From Thioalkalivibrio sp. XN279 (lineage in GTDB: Bacteria > Pseudomonadota > Gammaproteobacteria > Steroidobacterales > XN24), in NCBI RefSeq assembly GCF_011089885.1, contig NZ_JAANBD010000023.1, positions 124,001-188,000 on the forward strand: a DNA stretch of 64,000 nt, in the 5' to 3' direction. The number at the start of each line of letters is the position of its first letter. The stretch's first letter is position 1. The position numbers and the translations under genes are program-made. Shown piece after piece: positions 36,519 through 46,474 of the stretch. The notes under the pieces were generated by a model that was not told where the DNA came from, did not search any database, and saw only the letters and a list, made by a program, of their open reading frames with translations.

Positions 36519-37340
36519 GTGCCGGCGCTGAGCCTGCTCCTGCTGCTGCCGCTGCTGGCCTTCCTCGGCTGGCTGGCGCGGGGGCGGCGCCTGCGCGGCG
36601 AGCGCAACCAGCGCATCCACGACGTGCTGCTGCAGACCAACGTCGGCGACGAGTGCTTCGTCGCCGAGACCCTGGGCACGCTGCCGTTCCCGGCCGAAAA
36701 GTACCTCCGCCATGCCGTCCCGCCCGGCGCGCCGCTGGCGCGCTCCGCCGACGTGCGCATGCGCGGCACGCTGCGGGTGGGTCCGGACGACTGGGTCCCC
36801 TTCGAGGCGCGCGAGCGCATCAGCGCCGAGCGCGGCTTCCTGTGGGAAGCGCGCGTGGCCGTGCTCGGGCGGCTGGTGGTGGAGGGGGCGGACTGGCTGC
36901 TGGCGGACGAGGCGGGCATCGACTATGCGCTGGCCGACTGGTGGCCGGCGTTACGGCGGCGCGGGCCCGAGCTGGCGCGCTCGGCGACGGGGCGGATGAT
37001 GGTGGAGCTGGCCTGGCTCCCCGCGGCGCTGACGCCGCAGCGCGGCGCGCGCTGGAGCCGCGGCGACACCGACCGGGCGGTGGTCACCGTGCCCGGGAGC
37101 ACCACGCCGATGACGGTGCTGGTGAGCGACGACGGCCGCCTGCTGGAGGCCAGCGTGCTGCGGCGACGCCTGGCGCCGGACGGGCGCAGCGCCCTGGCGC
37201 CCTACGGCATCGTGGTCGAGGCCGAGGCGCGCTTCGGCGATTTCACCGTGCCCAGCGAGCTGGTGGCGGCCTGGGGCATCGGTACCGACGACCGCTACGA
37301 CTTCATGCGCGTGTTCGTCGAGGACATCGACTGGCTCTAG
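36519..37340 (+). CDS. DUF6544-like membrane-anchored protein
   Basis: A 273-residue protein with an N-terminal membrane segment (LSLLLLLPLLAFLGWLA). The body shows EKYLRHAVPPG, a VRMRGTLRVGPDDWVPFEARE strand region, GFLWEARVAV and MVELAWLPAALTP, matching the pattern of the DUF6544 family of unknown function. The GTG start has GGGA about ten bases upstream. The stop codon lies in the first unit of a 12-bp tandem repeat. Confidence 0.7.
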   Translation: MPALSLLLLLPLLAFLGWLARGRRLRGERNQRIHDVLLQTNVGDECFVAETLGTLPFPAEKYLRHAVPPGAPLARSADVRMRGTLRVGPDDWVPFEARERISAERGFLWEARVAVLGRLVVEGADWLLADEAGIDYALADWWPALRRRGPELARSATGRMMVELAWLPAALTPQRGARWSRGDTDRAVVTVPGSTTPMTVLVSDDGRLLEASVLRRRLAPDGRSALAPYGIVVEAEARFGDFTVPSELVAAWGIGTDDRYDFMRVFVEDIDWL

Positions 37341-37376
37341 GACTGGCTCCAGGATTGGCTCCAGGACTGGCTCCAG
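37329..37376 (+). repeat. Four 12-bp tandem units across a stop codon
   Basis: The unit GACTGGCTCCAG is present four times in direct order, with one base change in unit 1 (CTCTAG) and one in unit 3 (GATTGG). Unit 1 carries the TAG stop of the preceding gene. The units keep the reading frame and would read Asp-Trp-Leu-Gln if the stop were lost. Confidence 0.9.
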
Positions 37377-37450
37377 CCGGCTTGCGCGCCGCGCCGCGCC
37401 TGCACTAAGGTGCCTGCTTCCCTGATTCCAAAGCTGTTGCAGGAGCACCC

Positions 37451-37893
37451 ATGCGCCGATTCGCCATGCTGACCGCCACCTTCCTTGCCCCCGCCCTGAC
37501 GGGCTGTGCCCCGGGCGGCGAGGGCCCGGCCGAGCCGCCCGCGGAGCCGCCCGCCGAGCTCGTGATCATCGAGGTGGCCCCGGGCCAGGGCCCGGAAATC
37601 GCCGCCGGCAGCACCGCGGTGGTGCACTACACCGGCTGGCTGTTCGACCCCGCCGCCGCCGACCGCAAGGGCACCAAGTTCGACAGCTCGGTGGACCGCG
37701 GCCAGCCCTTCCGCTTCCCGCTCGGTGCCGGGCGCGTGATCCGCGGCTGGGACGATGGCGTGGCCGGGATGCAGGTGGGCCAGAAGCGCACGCTCATCAT
37801 CCCGCCCGAGCTCGGCTACGGCAGCCGCGGCGCCGGCAGCGTGATCCCGCCGAACGCGACGCTGGTGTTCGACGTCGAGCTGCTGGGTATCGA

Positions 37894-37897
<4 letters not shown>
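37451..37897 (+). CDS. FKBP-type peptidyl-prolyl isomerase lipoprotein
   Basis: A 148-residue envelope foldase. The signal ends in the lipobox LTGC (Cys19). A Pro/Glu-rich linker leads to one complete FKBP domain with [41 protein letters not shown] and [16 protein letters not shown] precedes the ATG. Its stop overlaps the start of the amidohydrolase gene (ATGA). Confidence 0.92.
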
Positions 37898-39212
<1,315 letters not shown>

Positions 39213-39216
<4 letters not shown>

Positions 39217-39674
39217 GCCGGCCGCTGCAGTTCCTCGGCTTCGCGGCCGCGGCGACCGTGGTGGTGGTCGCGCTGATGGTCGGCGTGATGTGGGGCTTCG
39301 GGCTGTTCGAGCAGCCCGCGGACGAGCTGGAGGCGCACCCGGTCGAGCTGCTGTCGCAGACCGACCGGGTGGACCTCGGCGCACTGCTGCGGCCCGAGGT
39401 GCCGCGGCCGCCCGAGCGGCCGCCGACGCCCATCGAGCCGCTGGAGATTCCCGCACGGCAGGTCTCGGGCTTCGTGCAGGTCGAGGTCGAGACCGACGCC
39501 GAGGGGCGGATCACGCGCGCCGAGGTGGTGAATGCGCTGCCCGCCGGCGTGTACGAGGCGCAGGCGCTCGAACAGGTGCGCCAGCGCCGTTACCCGCCGC
39601 GCGCCGGCGGCGGCAGCTACGTCGAGGTGGTGCCGTTCCGGGTCAGTCCCGACGCGGTGCCGCCGCAGCCCTGA
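39213..39674 (+). CDS. TonB C-terminal-domain protein
   Basis: A 153-residue protein with one N-terminal transmembrane helix (about residues 9-30), a short Pro-rich stretch ([16 protein letters not shown]) and a C-terminal TonB-like domain (about 80-145, with [20 protein letters not shown] and [12 protein letters not shown]). The periplasmic linker is short for a classical TonB, so it may serve in envelope integrity or a local transport system. The gene converges on the YbhB gene with one base between the two stop codons. Confidence 0.78.
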
Positions 39675-39675
39675 C

Positions 39676-40308
39676 TCAGCCCGCCGGCACGTCCGGATTG
39701 AGCGAGTAGATCCCGGTCACTTTCGCGCTGGCCAGCACGTGGCCGATGAGCGCGGTCTCCACTTCTTCGGCCGTGAACGCGCCTTCCACCGGGCAGCGCT
39801 CCAGGTCCGTGGCGTAGAGGATGAAGTGATAGTGATGCGGGATCTCGTCGTTCCAGGGCGGGCACGGCCCGTCGTAGCCGAGGTACACGCCGCCCATTTC
39901 CGCGTCGCCGTCGAACCACGCGGTGTAGTCGTTGCGCCCCTGGCGCGCGCCCTCGGGCCCCTGCGGCGAGGTCTTGCCGCGCGCCGTCACGCCGCGGCTG
40001 CAGGCGCCCTCCGGAAAGCCGCCTGGCGTCGGCGGCAGGTCGACCATCACCCAGTGATAGAACTTGCCGCGCGGCAGTGAGGCCGGCACGGTGCGCCCTT
40101 CCTGGTTGACGTCGTCGGGCTTCGTCGGCACGTCGTCGTCGACGCAGATCAGCACCAGGGTCCTGGTGCCCTCGGGCAGTCCGTCCCAGCGGACGCCCGG
40201 GCTCAGGTTCTCCCCGAGCCGCACGTGGCTGGCCTCGTCCTGCACCCCGAAGGCGAATTTCTCCGGGATGGGCTTGCCGTGGTCGATGCCTTCGACGATC
40301 AGTTTCAT
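39676..40308 (-). CDS. YbhB/YbcL (Raf kinase inhibitor-like, PEBP) protein
   Basis: A 210-residue protein of the phosphatidylethanolamine-binding fold. It shows LSPGVRWDGLPEGTRTLVLICVD-type strands, FYHWVMVDLP and YDGPCPPWNDEIPHHYHF with the ligand-pocket residues. The cellular role in bacteria is unclear. It starts at MKLIVEGID and overlaps the rocD stop by 4 bases (ATGA), so the two are cotranscribed. Confidence 0.9.
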   Translation of the reverse strand: MKLIVEGIDHGKPIPEKFAFGVQDEASHVRLGENLSPGVRWDGLPEGTRTLVLICVDDDVPTKPDDVNQEGRTVPASLPRGKFYHWVMVDLPPTPGGFPEGACSRGVTARGKTSPQGPEGARQGRNDYTAWFDGDAEMGGVYLGYDGPCPPWNDEIPHHYHFILYATDLERCPVEGAFTAEEVETALIGHVLASAKVTGIYSLNPDVPAG

Positions 40309-41513
40309 GGCCGCAGTCCTCCTTCTGTCAGCACGGCGCGCAGCTGTGCCACCGCCCATTCCAGCAACTCCATCGGAATCGCCAGGGGCGGCGCCAGCCG
40401 CACCACCGTGGCGTGGGTTTCCTTGCTCAACAGCCCGCGCGCCATCAGCGCCAGCACGACTTCGCGCGCGCTGGCCTGCGCCGGGTCGATCTCGATGCCG
40501 ATGAACAGCCCGCGGCCGCGCACCTCGCGCACCAGCGGGCTGTCGATGCGGTGCAGTTCCTCCAGCAGCCACGCGCCCTTGGACGCGCTCTGCCCGGCCA
40601 GGTCCTCGTCCTCCAGCACCTGCAGTGCTTCGAGGCCGACCGCAGCAGCCAGCGGGTTGCCGCCGAAGGTGCTGCCGTGGTCGCCCGGGCGGAACACCGC
40701 CATCAGCTCGCGCCGGGCGAGGAACATGGACACCGGCAGCACGCCGCCGCCCAGCGCCTTGCCGAGCACCAGGCCGTCGGGCTTCACGCCCTCGTGCTCG
40801 CACGCCAGCAGCTTGCCGGTGCGGCCCAGCCCGGTCTGCACCTCGTCGGCAATGAGCATGACGTCATGGCGGCGGCAGATCTCGGCGCAGGCGGCGAGAT
40901 AACCCGCCGGGGGAATGACGATACCGCCCTCGCCCTGGATGGGCTCGACCAGGAAGGCGGCGGTGCGCGGCGTGATGGCCGCTTCCAGCGCCGCAGCGTC
41001 GCCGTAGGGCACGGTCTTGAGGCCGGGCGGGAAGGGGCCGAAGCCCGCGCGGTACTGCTGCTCGGTCGACAGGCCGCAGATGGCGATGGTGCGGCCGTGG
41101 AAGTTGCCCGCGCAGGCAATGATTTCCTGCTCGCCGTCGGGCACGCCCTTGACCTGCCAGGCCCACTTGCGCGCCGCCTTCATGGCCGTCTCGACGGCCT
41201 CCGCGCCGGTGTTCATCGGCAGCGCCATGTCCTGGCCGGTGAGGCGGCAGGCGCGCGCCAGGAACTCGCCGAGACGGTCGCTGTGGAAGGCGCGCGAGAC
41301 GATGTTGAGCGTGCGCGCCTGCTCGACGAGCGCGTTGACGATGCGCGGGTGGGCGTGGCCGTGGCTCACCGCCGAGTAGGCGCTCATCATGTCGAGGTAG
41401 CGCCGGCCCTGGTCGTCCCACACGTACGGACCGTCGCCGCGCACCAGCACCACCGGCAGCGGATGGTAGTTCTGCGCGCAGTGTCGGCCTTCGAGTTCGA
41501 TCAGCGGGTGCAT
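40305..41513 (-). CDS. rocD: Ornithine aminotransferase RocD
   Basis: A PLP enzyme that converts ornithine and 2-oxoglutarate to glutamate semialdehyde and glutamate. At 402 residues it shows MMSAYSAVSHGH, LPMNTGAEAVETAMKAARKW, EPIQGEGGIVIPP, the DEVQTGLGRTG loop and LGKALGGGVLPVS with the PLP Lys. The first two motifs are specific to ornithine transaminases among class III enzymes. GAGGA lies nine bases before the start, and a TACAAT -10 lies about 40 bases upstream. Confidence 0.92.
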   Translation of the reverse strand: MHPLIELEGRHCAQNYHPLPVVLVRGDGPYVWDDQGRRYLDMMSAYSAVSHGHAHPRIVNALVEQARTLNIVSRAFHSDRLGEFLARACRLTGQDMALPMNTGAEAVETAMKAARKWAWQVKGVPDGEQEIIACAGNFHGRTIAICGLSTEQQYRAGFGPFPPGLKTVPYGDAAALEAAITPRTAAFLVEPIQGEGGIVIPPAGYLAACAEICRRHDVMLIADEVQTGLGRTGKLLACEHEGVKPDGLVLGKALGGGVLPVSMFLARRELMAVFRPGDHGSTFGGNPLAAAVGLEALQVLEDEDLAGQSASKGAWLLEELHRIDSPLVREVRGRGLFIGIEIDPAQASAREVVLALMARGLLSKETHATVVRLAPPLAIPMELLEWAVAQLRAVLTEGGLRP

Positions 41514-41549
41514 GGCGCGGCTTCCTCGCCTTGCGGCATCCTATGCGTC

Positions 41550-42236
41550 ATGAACGCATTGTACCGTGATCAGCCGTGGCGGCCGCCGCGGCCCGAAGCG
41601 CTGGAAATACCGGGCCCGGCCGGTCCCCTGGAAGCCATCGTCGAAGACCCCGCGACGCCGGACGGCGCGGAACCCCCGGCGCTGGCGGTGGTCTGTCATC
41701 CCCATCCGCTGTACCAGGGCACCATGCGCAACAAGGTGGTGCACACGGTGGCACGGGCCGCCAACCGCCTCGGCGCGCCGTCGGTGCGCTTCAACTTCCG
41801 CGGCGTCGGCGCCAGCGCCGGCGCCTGGGACGAGGGGCGCGGCGAGACCGAGGACGCGCTGGCGGTGATCGAGTGGGCGCGCCGGCGCTGGCCGGGCCTG
41901 CCGCTGTGGCTGGCCGGGTTCTCTTTCGGCAGCTACGTGGCGCTGCGGGCGGCGCCGCAGGCGCGGCCCGCGGCGCTGGTGACGGTGGCGCCGCCGGTGC
42001 AGCGTTTTCCGCTCGGCGGCGCCTGGCAGCCCGGGGCGCCGTGGCTGGTGGTGCAGGGCGAGGCGGACGAACTGGTCGACTGGCACGCGGTGCGTGACTG
42101 GGCGCTGGCGCAAACGCCGCCGCCGGAGCTGGTGCTGTTGCCCGAGACCAGCCACTTTTTCCATGGGCGCCTCGGCGAGCTGCAGCAGTCGGTGCAGGAT
42201 TTCCTCGGGCGCTTTGCAGACGGGAGCGAAGCATGA
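41550..42236 (+). CDS. Alpha/beta hydrolase (serine carboxylesterase-like)
   Basis: A 228-residue cytosolic hydrolase. It shows VCHPHPLYQGTMRNKVV, the oxyanion region FNFRGVGASAG, the nucleophile elbow GFSFGSYVAL, an Asp in VVQGEADELVDW and the catalytic His in ETSHFFHGRL. This resembles the small COG2945-type hydrolases. No ribosome site is visible at the ATG. It diverges from rocD and overlaps the TerB-like gene by 4 bases. Confidence 0.87.
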   Translation: MNALYRDQPWRPPRPEALEIPGPAGPLEAIVEDPATPDGAEPPALAVVCHPHPLYQGTMRNKVVHTVARAANRLGAPSVRFNFRGVGASAGAWDEGRGETEDALAVIEWARRRWPGLPLWLAGFSFGSYVALRAAPQARPAALVTVAPPVQRFPLGGAWQPGAPWLVVQGEADELVDWHAVRDWALAQTPPPELVLLPETSHFFHGRLGELQQSVQDFLGRFADGSEA

Positions 42237-42700
42237 TTGCGAAACTGAAGGAGCTGTTGCGCGAGTCGCTCGGCGCGCCGGCTGACGGGGAGGCGGGTGG
42301 CGGACACGACCTGCGCCTCGCCACCGCGGCGCTGTTGCTAGAAATGGCGCGCGCCGACCGCGACGAGACGGAACAAGAGCGGCGCGCCGCGGGCGCGGTG
42401 CTGGCGCGGCATTTCGCGTTGGAACAGGGGGCGGCCGAGGCGCTGCTGGCGCGCGCCGACAGCAGTCTCGAACACACGGTGTCGCTGTACGAGTTCACGC
42501 GCGTGCTGAACGACACCCTGTCGCCTGAAGAGCGGCGGGAAGTGGTGCGGCTGGTGGCGGAGGTGGCGGCGAGCGACGGCGTGTTCGACAAGCACGAGCA
42601 GCACCTGCTGTCGAAGCTGGCCGACCTGCTCCACCTGCGGCGGGCGGAGTACGCAACGATAAGGGCGTCCGTGCTTCGCAGCACGGACGCCCTCGATTAG
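42233..42700 (+). CDS. TerB-like helical protein
   Basis: A 155-residue all-helical protein with the TerB/DUF533 pattern: LATAALLLEMARADRDETEQE near the start and LVAEVAASDGVFDKHEQHLLSKLADLL in the second half, carrying Asp/Glu residues that may bind metal. No tellurite-resistance genes surround it. The 3' end of the gene contains a perfect 13-bp inverted repeat. It is coupled to the hydrolase by an ATGA overlap. Confidence 0.82.
   Translation: MIAKLKELLRESLGAPADGEAGGGHDLRLATAALLLEMARADRDETEQERRAAGAVLARHFALEQGAAEALLARADSSLEHTVSLYEFTRVLNDTLSPEERREVVRLVAEVAASDGVFDKHEQHLLSKLADLLHLRRAEYATIRASVLRSTDALD
42662..42693. other. Perfect 13-bp hairpin in the 3' end of the terB-like gene
   Basis: AGGGCGTCCGTGC and its complement flank a TTCGCA loop. 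The hairpin lies inside the last codons of the TerB-like gene, ending five bases before its stop, in the gap facing the convergent HU gene. No T-tract follows on either strand. It may shape the mRNA end. Confidence 0.7.
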
Positions 42701-42725
42701 ACGGGTCCGGAAGGAGCCTACAGGC

Positions 42726-43055
42726 TCAGATCATGTCCTTCAGGCCCTTCAGCGGGCTGACCTTCACGGCCTTGCGCGCCGGCTTCGCCTTGATGGTGAT
42801 CTCTTCACCCGTGAACGGGTTCTTGCCGAGGCGCGCCTTGGTGGCGGGCTTCTTCACCACTCGGACCTTCATCAGCCCGGGCATGGTGAACTCGCCGGCG
42901 GACTTCAGCGACTTCTTGATGATGACGTTGAGTTCGTCGAACACTGCGCCGACGTCCTTCTTCGTCTGACCGGTCTTGTCAGCGATCTGGGTGATGATCT
43001 CAGCCTTGGTCGGCGGCTTCTTGGCGACCGGGACTGCCTTTTTCTTTGCGGCCAT
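42726..43055 (-). CDS. HU-family DNA-binding protein
   Basis: A 109-residue nucleoid protein. Residues about 16-105 form the HU fold with KAEIITQIADKTGQTKKDV and the DNA-binding arm GKNPFTGEEITIKAKPARKA. The first 15 residues are a Lys/Ala-rich extension (MAAKKKAVPVAKKPP) that may add non-specific DNA contacts. GGGAGA lies before the ATG. An AT-rich leader with three direct repeats precedes it. Whether it is the main HU or a paralogue cannot be judged here. Confidence 0.92.
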   Translation of the reverse strand: MAAKKKAVPVAKKPPTKAEIITQIADKTGQTKKDVGAVFDELNVIIKKSLKSAGEFTMPGLMKVRVVKKPATKARLGKNPFTGEEITIKAKPARKAVKVSPLKGLKDMI

Positions 43056-43102
43056 GAATGTCTCCCTTCAGTTCTTTGGAGTGAGGCAAGCTCGCGCTTG
43101 AA

Positions 43103-43136
43103 CCTGAGTAAACCCTGAGTAAAAACCCTAGTAAAC
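43103..43136. repeat. Three direct repeats in the HU gene leader
   Basis: CCTGAGTAAA, CCTGAGTAAA and CCTAGTAAAC start at 43103, 43114 and 43127, about one helical turn apart, between the HU start codon and a TATAGT -10-like element (43151-43156, minus strand). They look like binding sites on one face of the DNA or a leader motif. Confidence 0.65.
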
Positions 43137-43218
43137 CGTTTAACGGCGTAACTATAGCTTAAACAAAAGCGTTCGGCGCGGCCGACGAGCGAGATTTTAT
43201 AAGGATATTTACTAGGTC

Positions 43219-43767
43219 TCAGGCCAGGTAGCCCGGCAGGCGGATCATGATGAGCAGCGCCTGCAGGCCGATGAGCACGAACAGCGGCGACAGGTCGAGC
43301 CCGCCGATGGGCGGCACGAGGCGGCGCAGCGGCCGCAACACCGGGTCGGCCAGGCTGTGCAGCACGCTGATGAGCGGGTTCCAGTGGCCCGGGCTGACCC
43401 AGCTGATGACGACGTGGGCGAGGATGACCACGAAATACAGCTGGATCACGCCGACGATGATTCTCAGCACCGTGTAGTAGAGCAGCATCCCGGCGCCGAC
43501 CACCGCGCCGGTGGCGAGGAACAGCAGTCCCGCCGTCACCACCAGCTGCAGCAGGAGCAGCGCCACCAGCGAGGACATGTCGAGCCCGCGCCAGCCCGGC
43601 ACCACGCGGCGCAGCGGCCGCACCACCGGGTCGGTGATGCGCAGGATGAACTGCGACAGCGGGTTGTGGAAGTCCGCGCGCGACCACTGCAGCAGGAACC
43701 TGAGGATGTAGGCCATCAGGTAAAGGTTCAGCAGCGTCTTGACGACGAAAAACAGTGCCGCGCTCAT
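43219..43767 (-). CDS. YggT family membrane protein
   Basis: A 182-residue membrane protein made of two similar halves, each with a hydrophobic helix pair and the motif DPVVRPLRRVVP or DPVLRPLRRLVP. YggT proteins are linked to osmotic stress and cell-division membranes; the mechanism is not known. It follows proC by 19 bases, the same order as in Pseudomonas (yggS-proC-yggT). Confidence 0.92.
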   Translation of the reverse strand: MSAALFFVVKTLLNLYLMAYILRFLLQWSRADFHNPLSQFILRITDPVVRPLRRVVPGWRGLDMSSLVALLLLQLVVTAGLLFLATGAVVGAGMLLYYTVLRIIVGVIQLYFVVILAHVVISWVSPGHWNPLISVLHSLADPVLRPLRRLVPPIGGLDLSPLFVLIGLQALLIMIRLPGYLA

Positions 43768-43786
43768 GACGATGTCGTACTCCGGT

Positions 43787-44614
43787 TCATTCCTGGGCGA
43801 AACGGTCGGCCAGCTCGCGCGAGCGCGCCTCGGCCCGCTGCAGCGCGGTGGCCACCAGCGTCCTGAAGTCTCCCGCCTCGAGTGCGTCCAGCGCCGCCTC
43901 GGTGGTGCCGCCGGGCGAAGTGACGCGCCGTCGCAGCGCGGCCACGGGTTCGTCGCTCTCCAGCGCCATGCGTGCCGCGCCCAGCGCGGTCTCGACCGCC
44001 AGCAGGCCCGCCAGGTCCTGCGGCAGCCCGAGCTCGGCGGCGGCGTCCGCCATGGCCTCGATGAGCAGGAAGAAGTACGCCGGGCCGCTGCCGGACAGCG
44101 CCGTGACCGCGTCCATCTGCGTTTCGCGTTCCACCCAGCTGACCGAGCCGACCGCGCGCAGGATGGATTCCGCCAGCTCGCGCTGCGCCGGCGCCACGCC
44201 GTCCCCTGCGTACAGCACGGTGGCGCCGCAGCCCAGCAGCGCCGGCGTGTTTGGCATCGCGCGCACCACCGCGGTGCCGGCGCCCAGCCAGCGCAACAGT
44301 TCCGCGGTGCGGATGCCGGCAGCGATCGAGATCACCAGCGCGCTGCGCGCGGCGAGCGACGGCGCCACCGCGCGTGCCGCCTGCGGCATCACCTGCGGCT
44401 TCACCGCCAGCACGACCACTTCGGCCTGCGCGGCCGCCGCCGCGTTGTCGGCAAAAACCTCGATGCCAAAGTCGCGTTGCAATGCCGCGCGCCGCGCCGC
44501 GTCCGGCTCGGCGGCGCCCAGCCGTCCCGGCGGCACGCCGTCGGCAACCAGCCCGCCGACCAGGCTGCGCGCCATGTTGCCGCCGCCGATGAAAACGATG
44601 CGCGTGGACTCCAT
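43787..44614 (-). CDS. proC: Pyrroline-5-carboxylate reductase ProC
   Basis: ProC performs the last step of proline synthesis, reducing pyrroline-5-carboxylate with NAD(P)H. The 275 residues show the Rossmann start IVFIGGGNMARSLVGGL, VVVLAVKPQVM, RAMPNTPALLGCG and the signature DAVTALSGSGPAYFF plus TSPGGTTEAAL. The start at MESTRIVF suits the family; an ATG four codons upstream is possible. It lies 18 bases after yggS. Confidence 0.96.
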   Translation of the reverse strand: MESTRIVFIGGGNMARSLVGGLVADGVPPGRLGAAEPDAARRAALQRDFGIEVFADNAAAAAQAEVVVLAVKPQVMPQAARAVAPSLAARSALVISIAAGIRTAELLRWLGAGTAVVRAMPNTPALLGCGATVLYAGDGVAPAQRELAESILRAVGSVSWVERETQMDAVTALSGSGPAYFFLLIEAMADAAAELGLPQDLAGLLAVETALGAARMALESDEPVAALRRRVTSPGGTTEAALDALEAGDFRTLVATALQRAEARSRELADRFAQE

Positions 44615-44632
44615 GGCGCAAAGCATAGCGGA

Positions 44633-45343
44633 TCAGGCGCGGGGGCCGAAGATGGCCGTGCCGATGCGCACCATCGTCGCGCCCTCCGCCACCGCCGCCT
44701 CGAGGTCGTCCGACATGCCCATCGACAGGGTGTCCAGCGCCATGCCCTCCTGCTGCAGCGCGAAATAAAGCGCCGCCAGCTGGCGGCACCAGGCGCGCTG
44801 GCGCGCCGGGTCGGTCTCCGGCGGCGGCACTGCCATGAGCCCGCGCAGCCTGAGCTGCGGCAGCGCCGCCACGCGCCGGGCGAGGTCGCCGGCCGCGGCC
44901 AGCGGTGCGCCGGACTTGCTGGCCTCGGCGCCGACGTGCACCTGGATGCAGACGTTGAGCGGCGCCAGTGCGGCAGGCCGCTGGCGCGACAGGCGCTCGG
45001 CCAGCTTGAGCCGGTCCACGCTCTGCACCCAGTCGAAGCGCGCCGCGACGGCCGCGGTCTTGTTCGACTGCAGGGCGCCGATGAAATGCCACGCCGCCGG
45101 CCCCGCCCCGGGCGCGTGACCGAGCTCGTCCATCTTGGCGACGGCTTCCTGCACGAAGTTCTCGCCGAGGTCGGCGAGGCCGGCGTCGAGCGCGGCCCGG
45201 ATCGCCGCCACGGGCTGGCGCTTGCTCACGCCCACGAGGCGGATTTCCGCCGCGTCGCGGCCGGCAGCACGGGCCGCCGCCGCCACCCTTTCGCGCACGC
45301 TGTGCAGCCGTGCGGCAACCGACTGATCTGAGAACCCGGTCAT
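44633..45343 (-). CDS. yggS: YggS-type PLP homeostasis protein
   Basis: A 236-residue single-domain PLP-binding protein that buffers cellular vitamin B6 and affects amino acid pools. It shows VGVSKRQPVAAI with the PLP Lys, DLGENFVQEAVAK, WHFIGALQSNK, LRGLMAVPPPE and LSMGMSDDLEAAV. The start at MTGFSDQS has a modest GGA upstream. It faces pilT across 90 bases and leads yggS-proC-yggT. Confidence 0.94.
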   Translation of the reverse strand: MTGFSDQSVAARLHSVRERVAAAARAAGRDAAEIRLVGVSKRQPVAAIRAALDAGLADLGENFVQEAVAKMDELGHAPGAGPAAWHFIGALQSNKTAAVAARFDWVQSVDRLKLAERLSRQRPAALAPLNVCIQVHVGAEASKSGAPLAAAGDLARRVAALPQLRLRGLMAVPPPETDPARQRAWCRQLAALYFALQQEGMALDTLSMGMSDDLEAAVAEGATMVRIGTAIFGPRA

Positions 45344-45433
45344 GTTCCGGACCCACAGGTTATGTATACTGCGAAAGACCTTCGGGACCACCTGCGCGGC
45401 GGTCCGATCAGGCGGCAAAACAAGGGATTAGCG

Positions 45434-46474
45434 ATGGCTGTAGACATCGAGCAACTGCTCCGTTTCTCCGTCAAGAATGGCGCCTCGGACCTGCACCTGT
45501 CGGCGGGCGTGCCCCCGCTGATCCGCATCGACGGCGACGTCAAGCGGATCAACATGCCGCCGCTGACGCACAAGGAAGTGCACAGCATGGTCTACGACAT
45601 CATGAACGACAAGCAGCGCAAGGACTACGAAGAGTTCTTCGAGACTGACTTCTCGTTCGAGATTCCCGAGCTGGCGCGCTTCCGCGTCAACGCCTTCAAC
45701 CAGCATCGCGGCGCCGGCGCCGCCTTCCGCACCATTCCCTCGAAGATCCTGTCGCTCGACGACCTCAACGCGCCGAAGATCTTCAAGGACATCGCCATGT
45801 ACCCGCGCGGCATCGTGCTGGTGACCGGCCCCACCGGCTCCGGCAAGTCCACCACGCTGGCGGCGATGATCGATCACGTGAACAACAACCGGCCCGATCA
45901 CATCCTCACCATCGAGGACCCGATCGAGTTCGTGCACGAGAGCAAGAAGGCGCTGATCAACCAGCGCGAAGTGCATCGCGACACCCTCGGGTTCGCCGAG
46001 GCGCTGCGCTCGGCGCTGCGCGAGGACCCGGACGTGATCCTGGTCGGCGAGATGCGCGACCTCGAGACCATCCGCCTGGCGCTGACCGCGGCCGAGACCG
46101 GCCACCTCGTGTTCGGCACGCTGCACACCAGCTCCGCCGCCAAGACCATCGACCGCGTCGTCGACGTGTTCCCGGCCGGCGAGAAGGAAATGGTGCGCTC
46201 CATGCTCTCCGAGTCGCTGCGCGCCGTCATCAGCCAGACCCTGCTGAAGAAGGTGGGCGGCGGGCGCGTCGCGGCGCACGAGATCATGATCGGCACCGCC
46301 GCGATCCGTAACCTCATCCGCGAGGGCAAGATCGCGCAGATGTACTCCGCCATCCAGACCGGCCAGTCCACGGGCATGCAGACGCTGGACCAGTGCCTGA
46401 CGGAGCTGCTGCGCAAGGGCATGGTCAGCCGTGAAGAGGCCCGTTACAAGGCCCAGAACAAGGAAGCATTCTGA
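45434..46474 (+). CDS. pilT: Type IV pilus retraction ATPase PilT
   Basis: PilT is the hexameric ATPase that drives pilus disassembly and twitching. At 346 residues it has the N-terminal PAS-like domain (SDLHLSAGVPPLIRIDG), Walker A GPTGSGKSTT, the Asp box with TIEDPIEFVH, Walker B ILVGEMRDLET and the His box GHLVFGTLHTSSA. It ends with the PilT-type AIRNLIREGKIAQM, part of the retraction motif. AAGGGA lies seven bases before the ATG. The pilU start overlaps its stop by one base. Confidence 0.97.
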   Translation: MAVDIEQLLRFSVKNGASDLHLSAGVPPLIRIDGDVKRINMPPLTHKEVHSMVYDIMNDKQRKDYEEFFETDFSFEIPELARFRVNAFNQHRGAGAAFRTIPSKILSLDDLNAPKIFKDIAMYPRGIVLVTGPTGSGKSTTLAAMIDHVNNNRPDHILTIEDPIEFVHESKKALINQREVHRDTLGFAEALRSALREDPDVILVGEMRDLETIRLALTAAETGHLVFGTLHTSSAAKTIDRVVDVFPAGEKEMVRSMLSESLRAVISQTLLKKVGGGRVAAHEIMIGTAAIRNLIREGKIAQMYSAIQTGQSTGMQTLDQCLTELLRKGMVSREEARYKAQNKEAF

